This document shows positions 53,861 to 63,007 of a stretch of DNA of 64,000 bases, piece after piece. Source of the stretch: Salinimicrobium marinum (GTDB lineage Bacteria > Bacteroidota > Bacteroidia > Flavobacteriales > Flavobacteriaceae); contig NZ_BMXB01000001.1 in assembly GCF_014651535.1 (NCBI RefSeq), forward strand, positions 371,470 to 435,469, in the 5' to 3' direction. The position numbers and the translations under genes are program-made. The notes below the pieces were generated by a model that saw only the letters and a program-made list of their open reading frames with translations, was not told the DNA's origin and searched no databases. Numbering within the stretch: the first letter of the stretch is position 1; each line of letters opens with the position of its first letter.

Positions 53861-56092
53861 TTAACGACTTATTGGTGTTACAAAAGATATAGGCTGAAGA
53901 TCCAACATCTCTGCTTCAGGTTTATTTTCTGTTATTCTGTAGAAGGTGTTCATTTGAAGATCGGTAAAAACTTGGGTTGTGCCACTGCCTGCCCATTTAA
54001 TTTTAACCTCTTTTACTTCCGAAGCTTTTCCTAGTCCAATTTGTGCCCTCAATGTAGAAGCTCCAAAACTCCCTCCGGAACTTATAGTATGAAAAATTGT
54101 GAAGGCCTTACCATCTTCAATCACGGTCACTTCTATTTTACTGCCAATGGCTGCCCTGTTGGCCTTTATCCCTTCCAGCTTTAATGTGATCCAGTGGTTC
54201 TCATCCTGATAAGGATTTAAATAAACAGAATTGAAAAAGTTATCCCCTTCATAAGCTCCACCCATGACCACCTGAATATCCTGGTCCCCGTCATTATCAA
54301 TATCTGAAAAGGAGACTGCATGTCCTTTTTGCACATGACCCAGTCCTCCTGCAGTAGTGACATCCTGAAATTTTTCTCCGGAATCATTCCGGAAAACCCT
54401 GTTCGGGATGATTGATTCAAAACTTACTTCTCCTGTACTCAAATAGATGTCAGGGAAACCATCGTTGTCCAGATCCCCATAATTGGCGCCCATAGCATAG
54501 CCTATTTTGTTTAGCCCGACTTCAGAAGAGACATCGGTAAAGGAACCTTTATTGTTTTGATAAAGCCGCATGGTTTCTGCTCTGTTGGGTTCTTTGAGGT
54601 AGTCGCTAACAATATCGGGTACAATATTGTAAAAGGTACTTCTTCTATACCCGGCTACAAAAATGTCAACCCAGCCATCATTATTGTAATCAAAAGACCA
54701 GGTAGGAAAACTAGAAATTTTTTCCTCCAGTCCCCTTTGAGCTCCTTCTTCCCTGAATTGAATTTTCCCCTTACTGGTTTTTCCCTGGTTGATGAATAAA
54801 AGATTCCTTGAAGAATGAAGGGTGGAAACGTAAATATCCATCCATCCGTCATTGTTGTAATCCCCGCTGGTTACTCCCTTTACAAAATATGATTCTTCTT
54901 CATTACTTACGCTCAATCCTGAGCTGGAAGTTTGATCTGAAAAAGTGCCGTCCCCGTTATTCCTGTAAAATTCTGAAGGGTGAACATTATCCGTACCTGA
55001 CTCATTTCCAATAAACAGATCGATCCACCCATCATTGTCAAAATCTGCCCAGGTGGCGGTTTGGGTAGGATGAAAAGAAAGAAGTCCTGCTTCTATGGTT
55101 ACATCGGAAAATGTATTATCTCCGTTGTTCCTAAGGAGGGAATTAGGATGTTTTCCCAATTTTTCCATCCAGGCGCCACGTAAAATTAATACATCTATAA
55201 ATCCATCATTGTTATAGTCGGTTTGCAACATGTTCAATCCGCCCTGGACTTCTTTTAAACCTGCAGCTGAAGTTTTTTCAATAAAACCTCCTTTACCATC
55301 ATTGATGAAAAAATTAATTTTTCCCGACGGGAACCAGCTGGAAACAAGTACATCCAGCAGGTTATCATTATTAAAGTCATCTACAATACTTCCTCCCGAT
55401 AGATCATTTACATTTAATCCAAGTTTTGGTGCGATGTCCTCAAATTTCATCAAGGGATATTCAGATTCGAAAACACTTTCGGGGATCAGCCATTTTTCGG
55501 GTACCCCATCAGGATATTCTCCCAGGGTCATATAGGCAATATTTAGAAGCCAGCGACTGTTGTAATCCCGGGAATTCTGACTTAGAAAGTGCTCATAGAG
55601 TTCAATGGCCTTTTTAGATCCTTCGGGAGCCTGATGATAACCTTCGGGATCGATTGGCACGATACAGGATGCGGAAGCATTATGATGATGAATGCAATTT
55701 TGTTGTTCTCCCAGCCGCATGTAAGCAACGGCCAGTAAAGGACCAATTTTCTCTTCTTCATTTGCATCTAACTGATATCGGAGTGCACTTTTTTTACTTG
55801 CGGCCCATAATCTCTCCAGAATTTCAATGGCCTCTTTGGTTCTTCCGGCATAAAGCAAGGCATCTGCTTTTTGAAGATTATATCTTTCTTTCTGATTTTC
55901 CGGAGCTATTTTGGATAGACTGTCAAAATACACTATTCGTATGGCAGACGCGTAAATGTTCTCGGGGATATAAAATTGCTCTTGGGAGGTCTCCTCAATA
56001 ATTTCTGGCATTGTCTGCTTTTCGTCACAGGAGAGAAGAAACAAAAATGAAAAGTAAAAAAGACCTTTTACGAACTTCATGATTTTATGCAT
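53861..56092 (-). CDS. FG-GAP/VCBS and ASPIC/UnbV lipoprotein with N-terminal TPR-like region
   Basis: From the ATG at 56092 (second choice 56080), about 743 residues. A lipoprotein signal (LFYFSFLFLLSC) is followed by a helical TPR-like region (about 55-210). Calcium-binding FG-GAP/VCBS repeats recur (DFNNDNLLDV, DYNNDGFIDV, DFDNDGWIDL, DYNNDGWMDI, DIDNDGDQDI). The C-terminal ASPIC/UnbV domain reads IKANRAAIGSKIEVTV and FGASTLRAQIGLGKA. Family proteins are surface-exposed and bind polysaccharides or partner enzymes; this one neighbours the haloperoxidase (115-base gap). Confidence 0.85.
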   Translation of the reverse strand: MHKIMKFVKGLFYFSFLFLLSCDEKQTMPEIIEETSQEQFYIPENIYASAIRIVYFDSLSKIAPENQKERYNLQKADALLYAGRTKEAIEILERLWAASKKSALRYQLDANEEEKIGPLLAVAYMRLGEQQNCIHHHNASASCIVPIDPEGYHQAPEGSKKAIELYEHFLSQNSRDYNSRWLLNIAYMTLGEYPDGVPEKWLIPESVFESEYPLMKFEDIAPKLGLNVNDLSGGSIVDDFNNDNLLDVLVSSWFPSGKINFFINDGKGGFIEKTSAAGLKEVQGGLNMLQTDYNNDGFIDVLILRGAWMEKLGKHPNSLLRNNGDNTFSDVTIEAGLLSFHPTQTATWADFDNDGWIDLFIGNESGTDNVHPSEFYRNNGDGTFSDQTSSSGLSVSNEEESYFVKGVTSGDYNNDGWMDIYVSTLHSSRNLLFINQGKTSKGKIQFREEGAQRGLEEKISSFPTWSFDYNNDGWVDIFVAGYRRSTFYNIVPDIVSDYLKEPNRAETMRLYQNNKGSFTDVSSEVGLNKIGYAMGANYGDLDNDGFPDIYLSTGEVSFESIIPNRVFRNDSGEKFQDVTTAGGLGHVQKGHAVSFSDIDNDGDQDIQVVMGGAYEGDNFFNSVYLNPYQDENHWITLKLEGIKANRAAIGSKIEVTVIEDGKAFTIFHTISSGGSFGASTLRAQIGLGKASEVKEVKIKWAGSGTTQVFTDLQMNTFYRITENKPEAEMLDLQPISFVTPISR

Positions 56093-56489
56093 ATGATTAT
56101 CTTGATGATTTTTCCTGTAAAACAGTATAAAACAAAACCTTAAACGTGACTGGTTTTGACAAATATATAATAGAAATCGGGACCGCAGGAATAATTTCAA
56201 CAACGTGAAGGAGTTGTTAAAGGGTTCTTCCTTTCAATTTAAAAATTTTTATTTTTTTAGGTAAGTGTAATAAAAACACTGAAGATGCCCAGAATCTAAG
56301 ATAAACCAGGGGTTATCAAATATAAAACTGCTCTTTTTCAGGTTTTTCTGCCAGTACTAAGGGCCAAAATACTTTCGAATGAATGCAAATGGAATCTTTA
56401 ATTTTCTATATTTATCACCTTAAGAACAGGATGTCCATGCCTTGTGTCTTAATTTAATTTTAATAAAATTTTATTAAAAAATAGCTGGA

Positions 56490-59400
56490 ATGAAGAATTT
56501 TTCGAGAATAATACTGATTGCATATTTAATGCTACTGGTTGGTTGTAAAAAAGAGAAGGATATGGTGACAGCTGATTCTTCTGAAACTAAAATTTTTCAG
56601 AAAATTTTTTCAGAAAGTTCCGCAATCGATTTCAGTAATAATTTGACTGAAACAGATTCATTGAATTATTTTAACTATTCCTACATCTATATGGGTGGCG
56701 GTGTTGCAGCCGGAGATATTAATAATGACGGTTTACAGGATATTTATTTTACAGGGAACCAGGTGCCAAATAAATTGTATTTAAATAAAGGCAACCTTGA
56801 ATTTGAAGATATAACTGAAACTGCAGGGGTGGCGGGAGACCAAAGTTGGTATACCGGAGTTACCATGGCAGATGTGAATGGGGATGGATATCTGGATATT
56901 TATCTTTCTGTAGGTGGGAAATATGAACCTAAAAACAATCAGCTTTTTATCAACAACGGGGACGGAACTTTTGATGAAAAGGCGGAGGAATATGGATTGG
57001 ATGATCCCGGAAATAGTGTACAGACTACCTTTTTTGATTATGATAAGGATGGCGACCTTGATGCTTATATTGCAAATTATCCTCCTACCCGTTTTGATTC
57101 TCCTAATTTTATATATGAATATAAAATGAAGAATGTAAGCGACCTGGAATCAGATCACTTGTTGCGAAATGATGACGGCAAATTTACAGATGTTAGCGAA
57201 GAAGCGGGAGTTCGAAGCTACGGGCTTACATTGTCTGCGACAGTGGCCGATTTAAACAATGACAGCTGGCCCGATATATATGTATCCAACGATTTTAGTT
57301 CTCCCGATTTCTTGTACATGAACAACGGAGATGGTTCTTTTAGAGAAGTTGTTAAGGAAGCCACGTCGCATACCTCTTTCTTTGGAATGGGTGTAGATAT
57401 TGCCGATTATAACAATGATGGATACCTGGATATATATCAGGTAGATATGTCTGCCAAAGATAACCGAAGGAAAAAAGCAAATATGGCAAGCATGAATCCA
57501 GATTTATTCTGGAGTACTGTTGAATCCGGTTTTCATTACCAGTATATGCAAAATGTCCTTCAGACGAACACCGGTGTTTTTGAAGATGAAAATCCGTTTT
57601 TTGCCGATTTATCTCGAATCACAGGATCTGCTTCTACAGACTGGAGTTGGGGTCCATTATTTGCTGACTTTAATAATGACGGCCACAAAGATCTGTTCGT
57701 GAGTAATGGAACAAGACGAGAGATCAATAACAACGATTACTTCAATAAACTGAAGGATACAAGGGTCGTGGAAGATCAATTGGAAAAAAGCCTGAACATT
57801 CCTTCTGAAAAAATAGATAATTTCATGTTTCAGAACAATGGGGATCTTTCATTTGAAATAGCAAATAAAAAATGGGGAATTGAATATGAAGGATGGTCCA
57901 ACGGAGTGGTGTATGCAGATTTAGATAATGACGGGGATTTGGAAATTATCATTAATAATATAGATGATAAGGCTTCTTTTTTCAAGAATACAAGTTCAGA
58001 CCATAATAATTTTGTTCAGATTGCATTTGAAGGTAATGAGAAGAACGCGTTTGGCTTGGGAACACGGGCTTATGTAAAAGCCAATGGAATGGAACAAATG
58101 CAGGAGCTTACCCTCACGAGAGGCTTCCAGTCTTCTGTGGCACCTCAATTGCACTTTGGTCTTGCAAAAGCCGATGTCATTGAAGAAATTAAAATAGTAT
58201 GGCCAGATGGAAAGGTTGAGATCGTGAAAGACGTTGAAGCCAACCAACAACTTACTTTCCGCCATACAAATGCATCAGTAACAGAAGATCCGGAAGAGGA
58301 AATTACAAAGCCAGATCTTCTTTTTGCTACTATAAAAGATACTGCTTCTTTTCCGCAGTACCGGCATGTAGAAAACAAGTTCAATGATTTTAAGGAGGAA
58401 ATTCTTTTACCTCATCGTACTTCTACTTTTGGACCGGGTGCTGCAGTTGGTGACTTAAATGGTGATGGTAAAGAAGATTTCTTCATAGGAGCGGCTTCTA
58501 CTTATGAAGCAGGTTTGTATTTTCAGACTGAAACTGGTTTTGAGAAACAAAGCAGTCCGGCCTTTCAGCAGGATAAAAAGTATGAAGATTTGGGTGCTTT
58601 GATTTTTGATGCCAATGAAGATGGACACAATGACATTTATGTAGTTAGTGGTGGAAATGAGTTTGAGCCAGATTCAGAATTTCTGCAGGACCGGCTGTAC
58701 ATCAATGATGGTAAGGGTAACTTTCAAAGGGATGAATCTGCCTTACCTGATATGCGCACCAGTGGATCACGGGTTTACCAGGCCGATTTTGATAAAGATG
58801 GCAAACAAGATCTTTTAGTGCTTGGACGCCTGGTTCCGGGGTATTATCCTTTGCCTGCAAAATCTTACATCCTGAAGAACGTGGGTGAGAAAGGAAAAGC
58901 TAAATATCGTGATATTACTAAAAACATAGCTCCGGAATTTCAATCCCTTGGGATGGCAACGAGTGCCGAAATTGTGGATATTGATGAAGATGGATGGAAA
59001 GATATAGTTGTAGTAGGGGAATGGATGCCGATCCGGGTCTTTAAAAATTCCGAAATGGGCTTCACCGAAATTTCAGAAGAACTTGGACTGGCAGATACTG
59101 CGGGCTGGTGGTGGAGTATAAAAGCAGGTGACTTCGATAATGATGGAGATATGGACTTCCTGGTAGGGAATCTTGGCCGAAATTATAAATATACGGCCAA
59201 TGAAGACGAAACTTTTGATATTTACTTTAATGACTTCGATGAGAATCAAAAACAGGATATCGTATTAAGTTATTATAATGATGGAGAAAAGTTTCCTCTA
59301 CGGGGACGGGAGTGTTCTTCGCAGCAAATGCCCGGTATAAAAAATAAATTTCCCGATTACCAGTCTTTTTCAACTGCTACCCTGGAAGATGTTTACACTG

Positions 59401-59828
59401 AAAAAGAACTGGAAAATTCTCTTCATTACCAGGTGAAGTCCTTTGCCAGTGTGTATCTTGAAAATAAAGGCGGAAAATTTGTGCGACATGAGCTTCCCTC
59501 AGGTGCTCAAATTTCTTCGATTAATCAAATCCTTGTAGATGATTATGACAAAGATGGGAAACTCGATGCATTGATCGCAGGGAATCTATTCTGGTCAGAA
59601 GTGGAGACTACCAGGAATGATGCAGGTTACGGAATGTTTTTAAAAGGAGATGGCAAAGGTAATTTTCAGGAAACCAGCCCTGTAAATACAGGTTTCTTTG
59701 TTCCGGGTGATGTCAAAGATATGTTATCCTTAAAATTCCGCAACAAAGAAATATTTGTTGCGGTAAAAAATGATGATTTATTGCAATTTGTTGAGGTGAA
59801 ACCTGAGGTTTTACCGGATGTTCAATAA
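56490..59828 (+). CDS. Large FG-GAP/VCBS-ASPIC/UnbV lipoprotein
   Basis: This 1112-residue protein has a lipoprotein signal (LIAYLMLLVGC). A first set of VCBS repeats (DINNDGLQDIYF, DVNGDGYLDIYL, DYDKDGDLDAYI, DLDNDGDLEIII) precedes an ASPIC/UnbV domain (about 510-590, GLGTRAYVKANG, QLHFGLAKADVIEEIKI). A second set follows (DLNGDGKEDFFI, DFDKDGKQDLLV, DIDEDGWKDIVV, DFDNDGDMDFLV, DYDKDGKLDALI). It should sit on the outer-membrane surface, loaded with Ca2+. It is divergent from the related 53861-56092 gene and 134 bases upstream of susC, so probably co-expressed with the transporter. Confidence 0.9.
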   Translation: MKNFSRIILIAYLMLLVGCKKEKDMVTADSSETKIFQKIFSESSAIDFSNNLTETDSLNYFNYSYIYMGGGVAAGDINNDGLQDIYFTGNQVPNKLYLNKGNLEFEDITETAGVAGDQSWYTGVTMADVNGDGYLDIYLSVGGKYEPKNNQLFINNGDGTFDEKAEEYGLDDPGNSVQTTFFDYDKDGDLDAYIANYPPTRFDSPNFIYEYKMKNVSDLESDHLLRNDDGKFTDVSEEAGVRSYGLTLSATVADLNNDSWPDIYVSNDFSSPDFLYMNNGDGSFREVVKEATSHTSFFGMGVDIADYNNDGYLDIYQVDMSAKDNRRKKANMASMNPDLFWSTVESGFHYQYMQNVLQTNTGVFEDENPFFADLSRITGSASTDWSWGPLFADFNNDGHKDLFVSNGTRREINNNDYFNKLKDTRVVEDQLEKSLNIPSEKIDNFMFQNNGDLSFEIANKKWGIEYEGWSNGVVYADLDNDGDLEIIINNIDDKASFFKNTSSDHNNFVQIAFEGNEKNAFGLGTRAYVKANGMEQMQELTLTRGFQSSVAPQLHFGLAKADVIEEIKIVWPDGKVEIVKDVEANQQLTFRHTNASVTEDPEEEITKPDLLFATIKDTASFPQYRHVENKFNDFKEEILLPHRTSTFGPGAAVGDLNGDGKEDFFIGAASTYEAGLYFQTETGFEKQSSPAFQQDKKYEDLGALIFDANEDGHNDIYVVSGGNEFEPDSEFLQDRLYINDGKGNFQRDESALPDMRTSGSRVYQADFDKDGKQDLLVLGRLVPGYYPLPAKSYILKNVGEKGKAKYRDITKNIAPEFQSLGMATSAEIVDIDEDGWKDIVVVGEWMPIRVFKNSEMGFTEISEELGLADTAGWWWSIKAGDFDNDGDMDFLVGNLGRNYKYTANEDETFDIYFNDFDENQKQDIVLSYYNDGEKFPLRGRECSSQQMPGIKNKFPDYQSFSTATLEDVYTEKELENSLHYQVKSFASVYLENKGGKFVRHELPSGAQISSINQILVDDYDKDGKLDALIAGNLFWSEVETTRNDAGYGMFLKGDGKGNFQETSPVNTGFFVPGDVKDMLSLKFRNKEIFVAVKNDDLLQFVEVKPEVLPDVQ

Positions 59829-59904
59829 CGGGTGGCTTCATGGAGGAATATGGAAATAAAAAGCTTATAATGTTATGGCTTTGTTAAATTTTTATCGAAA
59901 CCGA

Positions 59905-59935
59905 TTGCGTATTGGAAATGTTTTTCATACATTTA
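59905..59935 (+). promoter_or_regulatory. Candidate promoter of the SusC/SusD operon
   Basis: TTG (59905-59907), 20 bases, then TACATTTA (59928-59935), one base off the TAnnTTTG -7 box, 27 bases upstream of the susC-like start at 59963. Confidence 0.4.
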
Positions 59936-59962
59936 TCGCTAACTAACTTACAACCAATCAAT

Positions 59963-62900
59963 ATGAGAAAAAATCATTTAAAAAGTAGTCTGTTTTTTAT
60001 ATGCTTTTTGTGCTTTGGATTTATGTCTGCACAGGAAACCATAACCGGAACAGTTACTGATGCAACTGGACCGCTGCCCGGAGTGAATGTAGTACTGGAG
60101 GGAACAAGTACAGGTACTGTAACAGATTTCGATGGAAATTATGTTCTGGAATTAGGGGAAGAACCGGGACCCGATGCCACCCTTGTGTTTAGCTATATTG
60201 GTTTTGAGACACAGGAGATACAGGTCAATGGCCGATCTGTTATTGATGTTAACATGGTTTCTGATGCAGAGGCTTTAGACGATGTAATTATTGTAGGTTA
60301 TGGTACTCAGTCAAGAGCTGAGGTTACCGGGGCTATCTCGAGTATAGATAGTGAAGAGATCAATAGTCTTCCGGTAGCCACGGCAGAGCAGGCTTTACAA
60401 GGGAGAGCTTCAGGTGTAACTGTAATTAATTCAGGTGCTCCGGGAAATTCACCCGCAGTGAGGATTAGAGGACTGGCTTCACCTAACAACAATGATCCTT
60501 TATACGTTATTGATGGGGTAATAGCCGGTGGTTTAGGGAGTCTTAATCCAAATGATATTGAAAATATCCAGGTATTAAAAGATGCTTCTACCACTGCAGT
60601 TTATGGTTCAAGAGGGGCGAATGGGGTTGTGCTTGTTACCACTAAATCAGGAAAAGCTACCCAGGGCGCACAATTAAGCCTGGACGCCTATTCCGGAGTA
60701 AATTTCAACAGCAACCGTTATGATGTATTAAATAGGGAACAATATATACAATATGCAAGAGAAATTGCAGATCCTATCCCACCTCGAATTACAGATCCTC
60801 AATATGCCGATTTCATAGCTAATGAAACCGACTGGCAGGATGAAATTTTCAGGACAGGATTTTTAAGAAGTATAAACCTCGGGCTTTCCGGAGGTAATGA
60901 AACCAGTAATTACAGATTTTCTGGTGGTTATTTGAATCAGGAGGGCGCCATGATTGATACTGAATTCGAAAGGTTTAACTTTAGATCAAACAGTAATTTT
61001 AACTTTGGAAAACTTCGTTTAGGACAGACATTAAATGTGTCTTTTACTACACAAAATCCTGAAAGGGAATCTGGTGGTAGATCAATATTGGAACACGCTA
61101 TAAAATCAGCTCCTTATTTGCCGGTATATAACTCTGAAAACCGTGGAGGTTTCCAAGGTCCCAACTCTACCCTTGATGGTCAGGATGCGGAAAATCCTGT
61201 ACGGGTGCAAACATTGGGTAACTCTGTAAATAAAGGTCTCACTATTTTAGGAAGTATTTTTGCCGAATATGAAATAATTGATGGTCTTGTTTATAGAAGT
61301 CAGGCAGGTTTGGATTATTATAAGTTTAATAATGATCTTTTTATTCCTTCTTACAATGATGACAGCAATGGAGCTACTCATCAATTTAATTTTGCTCAGA
61401 TCACTAAAAACAGTGGTACCAATCAATCTCTTACGCTTACGAATAGCTTAACCTATAAATTTGATGTCGCAGATTTGCACAATTTTGAAATTCTTGCTTT
61501 AGCGGAAGATCAAAGGGTGGATAATGAAAGCCTTAATGCAAGTAGCCAGAATCCTATTACTGATGATGTGGAAGAATTATCTTTAAATCAGGCTGGGTTG
61601 ACTTCAGCGTCTTCAGAATATAGAAGAGTTGGATTTTTAGGAAGATTGAATTATAATTTTGATCAAAAATATCTTCTTGCCGGATCTTTCCGTAGAGATG
61701 CTTCTTCCCGTTTTGGATCCAATTACCGTTGGGGTAATTTCTGGTCTGTGGCAGCAGGATGGAATGTTGCCAAGGAAAGCTTTATGGAAGATACAGAAAT
61801 AAATAACCTGAAAATTAGAGGAAGTTGGGGTACTACCGGTAATGATATGATTGGTAATTATCGTTATTCTTCAACATTGGTGACCAGTTTCATCTATCCT
61901 ATTGGAGGTTCAGCAGTTGAGGGTACTACCGCGGAAGGCCTTGGTAATCCAAACCTAAAATGGGAAGAAGTAACTATGAAGAATATAGGGGTGGATCTTG
62001 GAGTATGGAACAATACATTCACATTATCTCTTGAATATTATAGTAACCGTAGTGACGATCTTCTTTATGAATTACCATTACCACTTAGTTTAGGTTATAA
62101 TGTTCCTACAATAGCTTCTAATGTTGGATCTGTAAAAACAAATGGTTTTGAAGCTGATCTTGGATATAATGATTATGAAGGTGAATTTACGTGGTCTGCT
62201 AATTTGAACATTGGAACCAGTAAAAATGAAGTTCTTTCAATTGGAAGCCTCTCTCAGGTGCCAGGAGGATTTTTTGAGAACGAGTATCTTACGAGAATTG
62301 CACCGGGAGAGCCGTTATTTCACTTTTACGGTTTAAAGACTGATGGTATTTTTCAAAATCAGGCAGAAGTGGATGCCGTATACACAGCGAATCCAGATCA
62401 AGAGGTTGTACAGCCAGGAGATATCCGTTTTGTGGACCTGAACGGGGATGGTACCATAAATGCTGCAGATAAGACAGTAATAGGTAATCCATATCCAACA
62501 GTAACTATGGGACTTAACTTAAGCGCCCAGTATAAGAATTTTGATGCTTCAATATTTATTCAGGGTGCATACGGACATGATATTTACAACACCAATATTT
62601 ATGACCTTGAAGGTATGGGAAGGTTGTTTAACAGTGGTGTAGCTGTAATGGACCGATGGACGGGAGAAGGAACTTCAAACTCCATCCCAAGAGCTTTGGG
62701 AGCTCCTCAAAACCTTAATGCGTCAGACAGATTTGTAGAAGATGGTTCTTATACAAGATTAAAGAACTTGAATATTGGCTATACCTTCGATGAAAATGTT
62801 TTTGGGAATTCACTAGCCAATCTAAGAATTTACTTAAGCGGGCAAAATTTAATCACCGTGACAGATTATTCTGGTCTTGATCCTGAAATAGGGGTTGATA

Positions 62901-62995
62901 ACGTGTTGCAACAGGGAGTTGGAGCTGTTGGTATAGATAGAGGATTATATCCTCAGCCAACTTCAATTACATTCGGTGTACAATTAGGATTTTAA
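59963..62995 (+). CDS. SusC/RagA-family TonB-linked outer-membrane transporter
   Basis: Starting at 59963 (signal SLFFICFLCFGFMSAQ), about 1010 residues. N-terminal carboxypeptidase-D-like domain (GTVTDATGPLPGVNVVLEGT), then the SusC plug with DPLYVIDGV and IQVLKDASTTAVYGSRGANG. The barrel ends TSITFGVQLGF. It imports an oligosaccharide or other large nutrient with the SusD partner encoded 12 bases downstream. An EF-hand-like DLNGDGTINAADKTVIGNP (near 830) is common in this family. The start at 59912 was rejected because it adds an implausible non-signal extension. Confidence 0.95.
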   Translation: MRKNHLKSSLFFICFLCFGFMSAQETITGTVTDATGPLPGVNVVLEGTSTGTVTDFDGNYVLELGEEPGPDATLVFSYIGFETQEIQVNGRSVIDVNMVSDAEALDDVIIVGYGTQSRAEVTGAISSIDSEEINSLPVATAEQALQGRASGVTVINSGAPGNSPAVRIRGLASPNNNDPLYVIDGVIAGGLGSLNPNDIENIQVLKDASTTAVYGSRGANGVVLVTTKSGKATQGAQLSLDAYSGVNFNSNRYDVLNREQYIQYAREIADPIPPRITDPQYADFIANETDWQDEIFRTGFLRSINLGLSGGNETSNYRFSGGYLNQEGAMIDTEFERFNFRSNSNFNFGKLRLGQTLNVSFTTQNPERESGGRSILEHAIKSAPYLPVYNSENRGGFQGPNSTLDGQDAENPVRVQTLGNSVNKGLTILGSIFAEYEIIDGLVYRSQAGLDYYKFNNDLFIPSYNDDSNGATHQFNFAQITKNSGTNQSLTLTNSLTYKFDVADLHNFEILALAEDQRVDNESLNASSQNPITDDVEELSLNQAGLTSASSEYRRVGFLGRLNYNFDQKYLLAGSFRRDASSRFGSNYRWGNFWSVAAGWNVAKESFMEDTEINNLKIRGSWGTTGNDMIGNYRYSSTLVTSFIYPIGGSAVEGTTAEGLGNPNLKWEEVTMKNIGVDLGVWNNTFTLSLEYYSNRSDDLLYELPLPLSLGYNVPTIASNVGSVKTNGFEADLGYNDYEGEFTWSANLNIGTSKNEVLSIGSLSQVPGGFFENEYLTRIAPGEPLFHFYGLKTDGIFQNQAEVDAVYTANPDQEVVQPGDIRFVDLNGDGTINAADKTVIGNPYPTVTMGLNLSAQYKNFDASIFIQGAYGHDIYNTNIYDLEGMGRLFNSGVAVMDRWTGEGTSNSIPRALGAPQNLNASDRFVEDGSYTRLKNLNIGYTFDENVFGNSLANLRIYLSGQNLITVTDYSGLDPEIGVDNVLQQGVGAVGIDRGLYPQPTSITFGVQLGF

Positions 62996-63007
62996 AAAAA
63001 GATAATT